A stretch of DNA of 64,000 nt from Austropuccinia psidii. Lineage: Eukaryota; Basidiomycota; Pucciniomycetes; Pucciniales; Sphaerophragmiaceae. The stretch spans positions 14,599,975 through 14,663,974 of the forward strand of contig JALGQZ010000011.1 of the NCBI GenBank assembly GCA_023105745.1. The letters run 5' to 3'. The notes beneath the pieces are model-generated. The model was not told where the DNA came from. It made no database searches and saw nothing but the letters and a program-made list of their open reading frames with translations. Shown in pieces: positions 1 through 12,089 of the stretch. A program made the translations under genes and the position numbers. Positions within the stretch are counted from its first letter, which is position 1, and every line of letters begins with the position of its first letter.

Positions 1-3000
1 TATTGTTGTATGGCTATTTGCCATCTGAGCATGTGTCTGTTAGGTGTTTTCATGTTCAAAAGTGATTTGACAGCTGTACAATCTGTTATCACTTCAAAAA
101 CACATCCCTCTAAAAAGTAGTTCAATTTTTCCAAGGCCCAGACAAGGCATAGACATTCCATTTGACTTGCTCCATATCTGGCTTCAGTTGGTTTGATTTG
201 GCTGGATATGAAACATATGGGTCCTTCTACAGGCTTATCATTTATGATCTGAACTTGATGAAGTGCAGCACCCAGTCCATCCCCTGATGCATCAATATAC
301 AGTTTGAAAGGCAATTTAAAGTCTGGAATCAGTAAGAGTGGAGCAGTGGTCAATGCTTTTCTTAGAGACTCAAAAGCTTTGACTCTGTCAACAGTCATCT
401 CAAACACTGTGTCTTTGTCACACAACTTATAAAGTGGTCTTGCTATGGATGCAAAATCTTTAATGTGTTGCCTGTAATATCCTGCAAAACCTAAGAATGA
501 CTGAATTTCCTTCTTATTCTGATGCATGGGTTTTAACAATACTGCTGCAACTTTGTTTTTGTCAATTCCAAGGGACAAACCAGATACAACATGTCCTAGT
601 GCTTTAAGTTCTTTAAATCCAAAATGACATTTCTTCAAGGAGATTTTCATGTTTACTGATTGGATTTTTGTCAAAACTCTTGATAATCTACATATGTGCT
701 CCTCCCAAGTCTTGGAACAGATAATAATATCATCAATGTAAATGATTAACCATCCCTCTGAGAGTTCTTCAGGGAAGATTTCATTCATCATTCTTTGGAA
801 GTGTGAATGTGCATTTTTGATACCAAAGGGCATCCTTAAGTATTCATACACTCCACAATGAACAATAATTCTCAAGTATTTTCTTGCACTTGGTGTTACC
901 ACATTTTGATGGAATCCTTTAAGGGCATCCATAGTGATTATATACACTGCTTGAGATATTTGAGTAAGGGCAATTTGGATTTTTGGTATTGCGTATCTGT
1001 CTGGAACAGTGTAAGTGTTTAGAGCTCTAAAGTCCCCAACCATTCTGGATTTTCTATTATGCCACGCCACTATGACTGGTGTAGTTATTTCTACTTCCTC
1101 ATTGTGGCCTACTTTTCTTATTACACCAAGGTCTAGAAGTTCTTTGATATGAATTTCTAGAGCTTCTCTTGATTTTGGACTTGCTGGATAAGCAGGTCTT
1201 CTTAAGAGTGGTGGATAAGGTCTCTCAATGTTAAGAATGATGTCAACTTCATGACCAATAATTGCTCCCAGGGGTTCTTTGTCTGTAGCAAATGCTCCTC
1301 TGTGGTCATACAAAAGGGAAGAAAGTTCATTTTCTTGCTTATCAGTCAGATGAAGGCTTATTTCAGCCTCATTTAACTGTTCAGACTTGAATTTCTCTAA
1401 CTCTAAGCTGACTGGTGATACTTTGTTTACTGTAATTTGTCTTTTAAAGGGTAAAAAGGCAAATTTCTGGCGCTTATTGTCTCCAATTGTAAAGTATCTG
1501 TCTTTGTTATTATGTAAATCTATCCCATACATGATTAAATAGTCATTTCCCAATATAAAATGGGTACTAGAGCAATTTTCCATAACAACAAATTCAACTG
1601 TGATCCTTAAATTCCCATTTATGTGTGGGAATATGACATTGGTCTCAAAGATTCCTAATGCTTTCATTGGGTTACTTGCACTGTTGAATTTTATACCATC
1701 AATTGGTAACAATTGGTCTTCAAAATTTGGTACACAAGTTTTAAGAAAAGATTTTCCAACACAAGAGCAGAAGGCTCCTGGGTCAAGCAAAAGTTTGGTG
1801 GGGTTGTTGTCAATCACCACTTCTGTTATACAGGAGTTACCAGCTGTGTAACCTTTCCCTCTATTTGGTTTTGTCTTCATAAGCTGTGCATCTTGAACTT
1901 TTGATAAATCAACTTGACCATTGCTCAATTGTGGCAAGTGGGAATAAGATTCCATGATGTCAAAAGTGGCATTGATATTTTCTATATCTTTTGAAGATTC
2001 AGAAAATATGGATGACTTATCATCTGAATTGTCTTCAGTTATGTCTTCTTTTTCAACATCTGGTTCCTTTTCAATGTCAATTTCATTGACTTTTCCCCTT
2101 TTTGGACATGTATTGGCTAAATGGGTGGTGCTTTGGCAAATATGGCACTTTCTGACTGTATATGCAGATTTATACTTAATATTACTAGAATTTTCTTTGG
2201 GGTTTTTGTCCACAGAATCTTTCCAAGGGGTATTAAACCTTGTTTTGAAATTCACCCTACTAGAACCAATTTTGGTTCTGGTGGTTACTTCTTCTAATAT
2301 ATTGATAATATCTTCTGCTGAAGATTGTTCAGTAGTCCTGCTTTTGACAGCATGCTCTAAGTCACCTCCAAATTTTCTCAGAATTTTTCTATGGATCATA
2401 AATTCTGACATGTCAGGATATAATGCTGTTAATCTGTCTTTTTGTTGGAAAAACCATGGTAAAGCTTTGTCTTTATCAGAATTAAATTTGGCAGATTCAA
2501 AGGCTGTTTCAACTTTAAACCTCCAAGCATCATTTGCCCATTTGTTGATGATTTGGGTTTTCCACCAAGTCCAACTCTGGTGTCCATGTGCTTGTCTTAT
2601 TTTGATGTACCACCTGTGAGCTGATCTGGTAAACAAGGTGTTAAACCTGGCTGTTACCAATCTGTCTGGTAATTCAAAATCCTCTTTGATCATGTCAATA
2701 CCTCTAATGAATTTCATATGGTCATACTCTCCTTCACCACTGAAGTGAGGCCATTCTCTAAGTTTTGGAACTTCTTTCAAGAGTGCTTGGCCCATTGATG
2801 GTTCCAAGTTATGAAAAGAAGTGGATAATTCATTTTTTAATTGTGAATTATCAGGATCCAATACTTGGGGATTTGGAATTCTTGTGCCCTCATTTTGATT
2901 CAGAGGTGTAGACATTCTTGGTAAGGTGTTCAGTATTTGTTCAATGTCATTCATTTGACTGTTGCTACACCTTTGGAAATTTCTGTATTCATGTTGGAAG

Positions 3001-4190
3001 CTTTGTATTAAATTTATTACTTCAATTTTATACATGTCTTCCTTATGTGTCAGTTCTTGCCATAACTCTGTCTGTCTTGTATTATCAGCAGTGACTTGAT
3101 TCAATTTCATTGATAATTTTGATACTTCTTCATGTGAAGCATAAAAACACTTTTTCAAGGCAATGGTATATGTCTTTACTTCAGTAAATGAATTTGAAAT
3201 GTCATCAAGGACTTTCTTGTTATCTGTTTTGATAATATTTATGGCTTGTTTAATTCTTGTTTCAATTATGTCATCAATATTGAATTGAGAATATTTATCT
3301 GTTAATTGTTTAATAATAGCAGATTGTTCATTTATTTTATTGTTAGAAGAATTATCATTATTGGAATTTTTGATTGTCCTTAAAACTTTTTCAAAACACA
3401 TAAGTGTTTCATTGATTTGGCACAGACTTAGGTTGTTTGTTTTAATGTTGTTACAAATGGTTTCATTTTTATCAGAAAGATGGTTTTTCACTTCATTTAT
3501 AGCATTATACAGCTCTGGGATGGAATCAAATATGTCAGAAATCATTTCTGGAACCTTAATCTGGCTTCCTCCTTCTTCTGTAATTCCATCATGGTTCTGG
3601 CCATCTGAAATACATTTTCCATGGCATCCTGCTGAATCTTTGGGATTCTGTAGCCCTGGCTTTAAGGTTTTGTGGCTGGTGCCTTCCCTTTGCCCTTGTT
3701 TGGAGTTTGTGGCTGCTTTTTCACGTTGGAATTGCTGCTGCTGGCCACTGGGGCTGTTTTTGGCACTGGTTTGGGTGGTGGATGGTTGTTTTCCTCCATT
3801 CTAGTGTCAAAAGCATCATGTTTTTCTTCTCCATCAATGGATGCCATCCATTGAGCAATTTGCAAGTGTTGGGATGGCCCAAGAGTTTTCTTACTTTCAG
3901 GTAAGAATTCATGCAATTCTTCCACAGGTCTGCAAGGATCTGGTACTCCTTGAATTGAAGTGCATTGTTGTATGCACTGTGGCTGGCTTTGTATATGTCC
4001 ACAGAGGCTTGTTGTGGCGGTGTCAGCTCTTTCTGAAGGTAAAATAGTATTATCAGCTTCAGAATGACCTAATTTAGTTGTTTGGAAGTAATCAACTGAC
4101 CCTTTTCCTTCTGTACCTGATTGGCCTCTGCCATAATCACGTCTATTACCTTTTTGGGAGCTGCTTGAGGGGTTGTAGCTGGATCCTGAC
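1..4190 (-). pseudogene. Gag-Pol of A2 (partial): Gag, protease, RT, start of RNase H
   Basis: The reading frame on the minus strand encodes, from right to left, the Gag matrix-like region, a long coiled-coil region, capsid with the W-rich core near 2550-2750, a CCHC zinc knuckle near 2105-2150, a retropepsin with a DPGA active site near 1780, and reverse transcriptase with the YIDD box near 735. RNase H begins at about 300 and runs off the edge. Pol appears open over the part shown. Compared with A1 one T is missing near 3790, in the linker after the Gag matrix-like region, which disturbs the local frame. The matrix-like segment lies in a different frame from pol, as in A1, which I attribute to splicing rather than decay. 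Confidence 0.85.
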
Positions 4191-4255
4191 CTGGTTGAAG
4201 GCATAATTATGGTTTAAAAAGGCTTAAAATAGTATTTTTACGTCAAAAAACTTAC
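4191..4255 (-). other. Putative intron 2 of A2 (65 nt)
   Basis: On the minus strand the segment starts GTAAGT and ends CAACCAG, with a TTAAAC-like branch site before it. It is 65 nt here and 64 nt in A1; the one-base length difference would be harmless inside an intron. Removing it joins exon 1 in phase 1 to the Gag matrix-like frame. It contains the ATG that a naive open reading frame search would choose as the gag start. Confidence 0.62.
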
Positions 4256-4453
4256 TATTGGCCACATTCTTAGCTTTCTGAAGAGTATTACTTATGTCCA
4301 AGTTAATTAATTCAGAACATATTGGTTCAGGTTGATTATTTTGAGTCACAATCACAGTACTATTATGTTCTGAATCAATAGTGCTTGCAGGAACAATGCT
4401 GGTGACCGTTGAGGATGTTTCAATGTTTTCTTGTCTTGCCACGTTGTCAGACA
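4256..4453 (-). CDS. Putative coding exon 1 of A2 Gag (198 nt)
   Basis: This segment is exactly 198 nt in both A2 and A1 and stays open, although about nine of its 66 codons differ in meaning. It encodes a Ser/Thr/Asn-rich stretch containing TVTSI and NQPEP. It has no in-frame ATG of its own. It is bounded by a TTTTAG acceptor and a GTAAGT donor on the minus strand. Its first two bases are TG, so the A ending the upstream exon would complete ATG. Confidence 0.6.
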
Positions 4454-4530
4454 CTAAAAGTCATGAAAAAGCCAATTAATTAAGCAAAAAAAAGGTTATT
4501 TCAAAAAGGAAATAAAAATATAAGCCTCAC
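4454..4530 (-). other. Putative intron 1 of A2 (77 nt)
   Basis: On the minus strand the preceding bases are TTATAA, then GTGAGG begins the intron and a T-rich tract ending TTTTAG closes it. A1 has the same intron at 78 nt. Splicing would fuse A to TG and create the initiation codon. Confidence 0.6.
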
Positions 4531-4666
4531 TTATAATATGAAAAAAAATATTTTTTTTTGGATTTTTTTTTAATTATAAGTATTTTTTATATGTTTTTAA
4601 ATTTTTCAAAATAAGAAAAAGGATTTAAAAAGAGGAAAAAAAAATATGTCACAGGTAAAATATCGC

Positions 4667-4681
4667 GGCTGGGCCCCCAAA
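4667..4681 (-). other. Primer binding site of A2
   Basis: Immediately inside the 5' LTR the minus strand reads TTTGGGGGCCCAGCC. TGG two bases from an LTR end is the usual start of a tRNA-complementary primer site. The same core TTTGGGGGCC follows the LTRs of A1, B2 and B3. I cannot name the tRNA. Confidence 0.75.
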
Positions 4682-6521
4682 TGTAAGGTGTGGATATGAA
4701 ACTTTGATTAAAAATCAAGTACTTTTCCTGTCCTCAAAATTTGTATAAGGTAAAAATCAATTAAAAATAGTAAGAAATATTATTTTTAAGAAAAAACACG
4801 CCAATTTTATTGTTTATAACTTTATTAGTATAAAACAATAATATTATAAAAATTTATTGTTTTACCAACAATAAAAATTTATCCAAAAAATACTCTACAA
4901 GAGATATTTTAAGGCTACAAAAGAAATTTCTTCAAGAGCAATTTCAATTGGAATTAATTGAGCAAAGAACTGCAAGCAATTAATTAAAGAACAGAGTCTT
5001 TAAAAAGAATATTAAAGAGAAAACACACCCAAAAGTGACCAGAGTGAATTTGGAAACAAAGTGACAAAGTTTACAGTGATGAAAGATGCTTTAATTCACT
5101 TTTGGGGTGGTTCAGGGGTAAAAAATGATTATAAGAGTTACAAACAATGATTATAATGATTTTTTCACGTGTTTAAAAGGATTAAAATGATTTAAAAATG
5201 GTGGTTGGAATCTTTTATTGATTGGTTTAACAGTGTTTAAACTAATTAATAAAAGGAAAAGATTCTAACATGAAGAGAAAAGTGGGGCAAAGAAGACATT
5301 CTTTTATAGCCACCAATTCTCTTCCTCTAAAAGTAAAATTTACTCTTGTCAGTCGTGAAAAACAGTCTGACAACAGAAAAGCCAATTATGGAATCATTGA
5401 ACCCTGGTTCAGACCAAAAAGGGCTGGTTTAAGCCATTTTTAGCCATTTTTAGCCATTTTAGACCCTTAAATCAGCCATTACTATAGCAATACCAGGCCT
5501 AGAGCCTTCAAAACACGTCAGAATGTGTGTCAGAGGCGTAGAAACCAGTTGAAACTGTTTTTACTATGATTGTTATATCTTAAGGGTAGTCTTACCCTCT
5601 TGGCAACACCTAAAACTACCCCAGTTGGTATCAAAACCTCATCATCAATTGAGTTCACAGACCCTGTAACTCAATTCCAGGCCAAAAGTGATGAACTTTT
5701 GCGTGAATTTTGACATCCCACGCCTGTCAGCAAGGATTTTGGGGGTCTAGCTCCCCCTTAGAGCTGGAGTTCCTTTCCCCCCCCCAAATTTAATCTTTCC
5801 AATTTATTTTTCCTTTAATTCCTCATCATGAATTATACTTATAATTTTCATATGTAATTCAATTCAATTGTACAGTACAATACAGTAATAATTGACACCT
5901 CATATGTAAGTCAAAGTTCACTTATGTAATACACGCGCACATTTTGACATTTCAATTGAATTCAATTGAAAATGCTTCAATTCTTCATAGCTTCTAAACT
6001 AAACACAACACCTCAGTTTTAACACAAAATTTGATGGTTAACACCACATGCGGTGTGAATTAAATTAAAGTTTTGAGGATTTTCAACTTTTTTATTGAAA
6101 ATACTAAAAACTTAATTTAAGCTTATTTAGAGTTGAGTTACAAGAATTTCACTCAGAGGTGACCCCACCTGATTTTTCATGAGGAATCCAATGGTGAAAT
6201 AATTTTTATGTGTTTATTTATTGGATAAAAAGTTATAATAATTTTTATTTAACTTTTTTCCAAATTTATTTATTTTTTCACAATTCTGTTAAAATTTCAT
6301 TTTTACTTAATTTTTTCAAGTATAAATGTAATTTTATACTTACAACATTTAATGTATTTTTGCTTTTAAATTGTAATTAATTTTTTTATTTTTAATATAA
6401 TTTTCTATTTATATTTTGATTTTCATTTTAATAATATAAATAAATTTATTTTCTTTATATTGATATGTTATTTTTGTATTTGTGGTCTTTTAGGTATATG
6501 AAATTACCTCTAAGGCTCACA
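4682..6521 (-). repeat. 5' LTR of A2 (1840 bp)
   Basis: It is bounded by TGTAAGGTG and GGCTCACA on the plus strand (TGTGAGCC...TTACA in element orientation) and is colinear with both 1836-bp LTRs of A1. It includes the CAATTGAATTCAATTG palindromic stretch near 5955 and a triplicated TTTTAGCCA near 5440. The neighbouring sequence is primer site on the left and family C LTR on the right. Confidence 0.95.
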
Positions 6522-6926
6522 AATACCATGATTTTAAATGCTTAAAACGTGCATAACACTATTCTTAGTGTATATTTAAAATGGGATTTATCACATTCCC
6601 ATTATTTTGGCCTTAAATTAAGAAAAACAAAAATTTTCCAGCATCTTTTATGTGGTATTGAAGTATTTTCCATTTTACCACCTCAAAGAGTTAATTTGAG
6701 CTTATTCACCCTATGGAGCTACCCTAGATGAATTTTTGTGTAGAATCCAAACCTGGCGTTAAATCCATGGATTTACTTACTCAAGAAAATGTTATTCATC
6801 TTTTCTGGAATGAAAAATGATGAATTTTAGATATATGCATGACTTATGAGTTATGCATAATTCAAAATTTATTTGTACAATGATTGTGGCCCATCTGGTT
6901 ATGTAAAATATACTTCAAGGCTCACA
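6522..6926 (-). repeat. Inner portion of the C1 3' LTR
   Basis: It matches the last 420 or so bases of C2 (10785-11204) and of the truncated C1 5' LTR (8350-8768), and ends GGCTCACA. The rest of this LTR lies left of A2, outside the window. Confidence 0.88.
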
Positions 6927-6940
6927 TTCCCTCCCAACAA
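6927..6940 (-). other. Polypurine tract of C1
   Basis: On the minus strand TTGTTGGGAGGGAA directly precedes the LTR start TGTGAGCC. This is the expected position and composition for the plus-strand primer of a Ty3-type element. Confidence 0.75.
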
Positions 6941-7059
6941 AAAATAAAATTGTATTAAAACTTTATCAATGGTATAAATAATAAAAGCCTCAAAGGGGGT
7001 TAATTTCCACTGTCCAACCTCTTTACATCACTTAGATTAAGTAATTTAAAGCACATTTG

Positions 7060-7545
7060 TAGACATATTTAGGCTTATGGCCTTCTTTCATGTCTAAATC
7101 TTCTCAAGAGTTTTTCTGAGTCAGGTATTCCTGATTCTGCCAGCCATTTATCTTCATGTACTGGATTTCTATATCTGACAAGATATTCTCTCGGATTTTT
7201 ACCCGTAAGTCTCCTTTATTTAATGACTTTCTATATCTTTTTGTCTTCATTCTGTTCCACTGGTGGCACAGTTAAAGGAGTTGGGTTCCTTAAAGGAAAC
7301 AATTCTTTGTCAGCTGTTTATTAAGGCTTTATCAAGCTGACTGGAAAAGTGGGGTGTTTATTTTCCAATTCGCCACTTAATTCCACTTGAACTGCATTGG
7401 TTCCATGTAAGGCAACAATAACAAAAGGTCCTACATAAGAATCTTTAAGTTCCTTTGGGCCTTTGATATTTTTCAAATTGAAGGTTAAAACTAGAACTAA
7501 GTCCCCTACTTTGAAGTCTGGATTATTGATTACACCATCTGTTGT
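7060..7545 (-). pseudogene. Integrase C-terminal (GPF) domain and chromodomain of C1
   Basis: On the minus strand 7321-7520 encodes the integrase C-terminal module with VGDLVLV, a GPF core and the [11 protein letters not shown] tail seen in A1 and E. Downstream (about 7080-7200) is a chromodomain remnant with LVRYRNP, DKWLAE and LLRRF. Stops and frame changes between them mark it as dead. The coding sequence stops matching pol at about 7520 and becomes LTR. Confidence 0.82.
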
Positions 7546-8768
7546 CACATAAGATTATCATATTTACTTAATTGGTGCTTTTACGTGACTACCAACCCCA
7601 ATATGGTTAAGAATAAAAGAAGTAACATCTGTAAATCTTCTTTTATTCCAAAAAAATCATTAATTTCTCAAAGTTATAAATTTTATTGGCAATTTCATCA
7701 TAGGTTGTAATTACTGTGAATTTTTGAAGATTCAGTGTTTCACATAGAATAGTCAAAAATGGACTGTAAGTAAAACATTGAATTTTACTAGGAACACTAT
7801 AATTATTTCTGGTTGTATCATAGATAATACAGTTTTCCATTGGTCCTGAAAGCTTAAGAAAGATTCATTAAGAATTGTATTTTTAATTGATTTTTGACCT
7901 TTTTTACCTCATTTCTACCTAGAATTGCAAATATCAGTATTTAACTGGTTGCTATGAGGTAAATCAATGGTTACAAGTTCTTAAAGGGTTTTAATTACTC
8001 TTTTGGGGATTATCCATGGAAAATCATTAAGAATTGACATGGTTACAGGAGTCCAAGTAGCTTTTTACCTCCTTGGCACGTCAAAATAGCAGGTTATTTG
8101 CTATTTTCTTAAGATTTACTGTAGTTGTAACATGGTAACCAACTTCCCAAAGTGTTTTAGTTTACTAATTGGGCGAAGATCAGCCATGTATCCAAGCTTT
8201 GGAGCTGTCCCGGCCTCTGAGCCCTCAGAAGTTGGGTACCCTGGCTCTCTTTGATGTCTTTTGTCCCCCTTGCTCATTTTTCATGTCAAATTCAAAATTT
8301 AAGCTTCAAGTGAGATATCCACTATGGGTGTACCAAAAGTCCAGGTAAGAATACCATGATCTTAAGTGCTCAAAACATGCATAACACTATTCTTAGTGTA
8401 TATGTAACATGGGATTTCTCACATTCCCATTATTTTGGAGTGAAATTAAGAAAAACAAAAATTCTCACAGATCTTTTATGTGGTATTGATGATGTGGTAT
8501 TGAAGTATTTTCCATTTTACCACCTCAAAGAGTTAATTTGAGCTTATTCACTCTATGGAGCTACCCTAGGTAAATTTTTGTGTACAATCCAAATCTGGCC
8601 TTAAATCCGTGGATTTAATTACTCAATAAAAAGTTATTCATCTTTTCTGAAATCAAAAATGATGAATTTTGGATATATGCATGACTTATGAGTTATGCAT
8701 AATTCAAAATTTATTTTTAAGATTATTGTGGCCTATTTGGGCATGTAAAATATACCTCAAGGCTCACA
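7520..8768 (-). repeat. Truncated 5' LTR of C1
   Basis: From GGATTATTGAT onward the sequence is colinear with C2 from about 9955 to 11204. About 680 bp of the LTR on the plus-strand left side is missing. The end GGCTCACA is intact. Confidence 0.85.
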
Positions 8769-9235
8769 AGGATTTTGCTACACCTGAGAGTAACTTGAAC
8801 AGTGATAAATTGTGGTTACAAATGTCCCAATTTGGAGTGCAAACTCAATAATCACTTGATTATTTCAAGAGGTTAAATGAAATGTTGCAAAGAAATGCAA
8901 TATTACAAGAAGCTACAATTAAAGGCATCCAAGAGAGCTGTGCTCAATTGAGAAAAGCTTCTGAAGAAACCAACAAAGGACTGAATCAAGTCTTTGAAGA
9001 GAAATATCACTGCAAAAGGGACAGGGATTGTCTGGATCAATACATAAGCAAATTGTTTAATGTCTATGAAAAAATAAAGCCCCAACACAAAGGCCATACT
9101 TTGGAGGATCCATACCACCAAGAAGACATCAACCCATATGCCTTATTGGTGAATAAGGCAAGATCTACATCTCAATACCAAGATGGAGATAATATGTCTT
9201 ATTCTGACAAGGAATCTTTTGAACATCTTCCAGAG

Positions 9236-11490
9236 TTTATTATATTGATGGAATCTTCCTTAATGTCCCAAGCATACCAGTGTAAGATGTGACTATGAAA
9301 CTGATGATAATATTACTATTAATCAACAGTACTATGTCTGTTCTTATGAAATATAATAATAAAAATTATTATAACCACAATGAAATAATTATGAAATTAT
9401 TTCTTTCACGTGTTATACACTACTAGTGATTATAACAGTGAGCAGTAATTGTCTACAAGAATCAATTACAAGAAGAATTTAATAATAAAAACTTCTTTTA
9501 TAAAAATAATAAAATTATTTTAATATATAATTATCTTTTACAAGAATAATTATAAAGATAATTCTTGAAGAAAACTATTACTAGAGAAAAACTTTAATAA
9601 TTAAAGATAAATGACTCACTAATACTCCAAAGAACTTAGTGATAGATAAGAGTAGAGAAATTTGACGTGGAATTGTGGATTTAAGGGATCAAAAGGATTT
9701 ATAACAGTATTACAACAATATATAGTTGGATTCTTTGATTTCAAGTCTTTCTGATTGATTTTAAAAGATTTAAAACACTTAAGAATAGCTGTAACTAATA
9801 CTTACTTGTTGGCAATAATGATTTAATAAATTGATAAGATGATGATGTGGAAAAAACAGCAAGAGAAGGCCTCTTTTAAGTCAACAACAGCTCACAGAGG
9901 CGTGCCATGGAGCAAACTGAAAAACCAGTGAGTGAGAAAACAATAACCCCTTTTGGATTATTGATAGCATCATCAGTTGTCACGTAAGATTATCATAATT
10001 ACTTAATTGATGCTTTTACGTGACTACCAACCCCAATATGGTTAAGAATAAAAGGAGTAACACTTGTAAATCTTCTTTTATTCTAAAATAATCATTGATT
10101 TCTGAAAGTTATCAATGTTATTGCCAATTTCATCACAGATTGTAATTACTGTGAATTTTTGAAGATTCAGTGTTTCACGTAGAATGACCAAAAATGGACT
10201 GTAAATAAAACTTTGAATTTTACTAGTAAAACTGCAATTATTTTTGGTTGTACCATAGATAATACAGTTCTCCCTTAGTCCTGAAAGTTTCAGAAAGATT
10301 CATTAAGAATTGTATTTTGAATGAATTTTTGAAGTTTTTACCTCATTTCTACGTAGAATTGCAAATAGCAGTGTTTTGCTGGTTGCTATGAGGTAAATCA
10401 ATGAATATGGGTCCCAAAAGGGTTTTAATTACTCTTTTGGGGTTTATCCATGGAAAGTCATTAGTAATTGACATGATTACAGGAGTGTAAGTAGCTTATT
10501 ACCTCCTTGGCACGTCAAAATAGCAGGTTATTTGCTATTTTCTGGTGTTTTACAGTAGTTGTAACTTGGTAACCAAGTTCCCAAAGAGTTTTAGTTTACC
10601 AATTAGGCCAAGATGAGCCATGGATCCATGCTCTGGAGCAATCCACGCCTCTGAGGCCTCAGAAGTTGGGTACCCTGGCTCTCTTTGATGTCTTTTGTCC
10701 CCCTTGCCTATTTTTTACGTCAAAATAGTAATTTTAAGCTTAAAGTGAGATATCCACTATGGGTGTACCAAAAGTCCATGTAAGAATACCATGATATTAA
10801 GTGCTCAAAACATGCATAACACTATTCTTAGTGTATATGTAACATGGGATTTCTCACTTTCCCATTATTTTGGCCAAAAATCAAGAAAAACAAAAATTTT
10901 CACGGATCTTTTATGTGGTATTAATGATGTGGTATTGAAGTATTTTCCATTTTACCACCTCAAATACTTAAATTGAGCTTATTCACTCTATGGAGCTACC
11001 CTAGGTGAATTTTTGTGTAGAATCCAAATCTGGTCTTAAATCCATGGATTTACTTACTCAATAAAAAGTTATTCATCTTTTCTGAAATTGAAAATGATGA
11101 ATTTTGGATATATGCATGACTTATGAGTTGTGCATAATTCAAAATTTCTTTTTTAAGATAATTGTGGCCTATTTGGGTATGTAAAATATACCTCAAGGCT
11201 CACAACCAGACTGCTGGATTACTGCAAGACTCAATACAGAATACAAAGGACATGATAGTATTTGGTATACAGAGATGAAAGAAAATCATCGCAGAGTAAG
11301 CTGGCCCAAATTCTCTGGAACAGGAGCATATGGTCATATGGAGCTCATTTATTATGTTTATAGAATCTTCCTTGATGTACCAAGCATAATAGACTTCTGG
11401 ATTACTGCTATAATCAATACAGAACTCAGAGGACATGATAGTATTTGGTATACAGAGATGAAAGAAGGTCATCAAAGAGTAAGCTGGCCA
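9236..11490 (+). repeat. Tandem duplication of a capsid segment in B1 (about 182-bp unit)
   Basis: Unit 1 starts at 9236 (TTTATTATATTGATGG), is cut by C2 at 9280/11205 and ends near 11346. Unit 2 starts at 11347 (TTTATTATGTTTATAG). Both units contain the CAAGCATA...GACATGATAGTATTTGG segment and the same GATGAAAGAA motif. B2 and B3 have only one copy. Confidence 0.8.
9281..11204 (-). repeat. Solo LTR C2 (1924 bp), TSD ACCAG
   Basis: The termini are TGTAAGATG and GGCTCACA (plus-strand reading). ACCAG is present on both sides at 9276-9280 and 11205-11209, and the B gag frame resumes on the far side. No internal sequence remains, so it arose by LTR-LTR recombination of a family C insertion. Confidence 0.96.
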
Positions 11491-12089
11491 TGGTGAAAGA
11501 GTCAAAGTATCCAAAAGGACAGAAATTGCACTTGGATTTGGAAAAAGACCATCTCATTTGAAAATGACAAGTACTCTGTGGACAACAATCCATATGGGTG
11601 GTGTCTTAGACAGTCTAAAAGACTTAAAGTCATTGATCCTCAAAACAACATTCAGATGAGGAATAAAAAACTCCTAACACAAATATCAGGAGAACTAGAG
11701 CATTCAGTGAAATGCAGATGCAAGCAAAATTGCATTCTAGATGACATTGCAAATACCTTAGAAGATTTAAGGAAAAGAACAAATATAGTGAAATATTCCC
11801 CATATAAAAGCAGTGGTTCCAAAGAGAAACAACCTCTCTAGGTGGAGCTCAAAGACAAACCCAGAGAAAGGGTGGCAGAAGTGGCTAAGAAGAAAAAATC
11901 TTGTCACAATTGTGGTTCAACAGACCATTATGCCAACAACTTTCCAAAGGTAAAGGAGAGAGTCTATGCCATTGAGAATGTCCCAGAGGAGGAATCCCCC
12001 ATGGAGGATTCTGAATCAGACTCTATGGGCTTTTCCATCAGAGAACAATCTGATGATGACCAAGACCCAAGAGAAGAACTTCTAGTGTA

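Larger units (their letters stand above)
1..6521 (-). mobile_element. Family A Ty3/gypsy chromovirus copy A2, truncated by the window edge
   Basis: This is the 5' half of a second family A retrotransposon, read on the minus strand. It runs from RNase H at the window start, through reverse transcriptase, protease and gag, to the leader and the 5' LTR at 4682-6521. It aligns nearly base for base with 30970-37484 of A1. The right flank after the LTR (AATAC, 6522-6526) is the interior of a family C LTR, so A2 jumped into an existing C element. The matching left duplication would be outside the window. Confidence 0.93.
6522..8768 (-). mobile_element. Family C element C1, internally deleted
   Basis: This is what remains of a minus-strand family C element: the inner part of its 3' LTR (6522-6926), the 3' end of pol (6927 to about 7520) and a truncated 5' LTR (about 7520-8768). 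The 5' LTR runs directly into the integrase C-terminal sequence, so most of the internal region and the start of that LTR are gone. The right flank at 8769 is family B gag, showing that C1 had inserted into B1. A2 later split its 3' LTR at AATAC. Confidence 0.85.
8769..12089 (+). pseudogene. Gag of B1 (coiled coil, capsid, zinc knuckle), split by solo LTR C2
   Basis: 8769-9280 aligns with the exon 3 coiled-coil region of B3 (60170-60735), including KASEETNK and NQVFEE. C2 then intervenes and gag resumes at 11205. The capsid has suffered a tandem duplication of about 182 bp. The zinc knuckle near 11903-11945 reads CHNCGSTDHYANNFP: the last cysteine has become phenylalanine, so the knuckle could not coordinate zinc normally. 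A stop (TAG) follows at about 11839. Confidence 0.87.

Noticed and set aside
8356..8541. A 61-codon open frame repeated at 6549, 8356, 10791 and (minus) 23697
   Set aside because: It is antisense inside the family C LTR, and its recurrence is fully explained by LTR homology. It varies in its last codons and has no recognisable domain.
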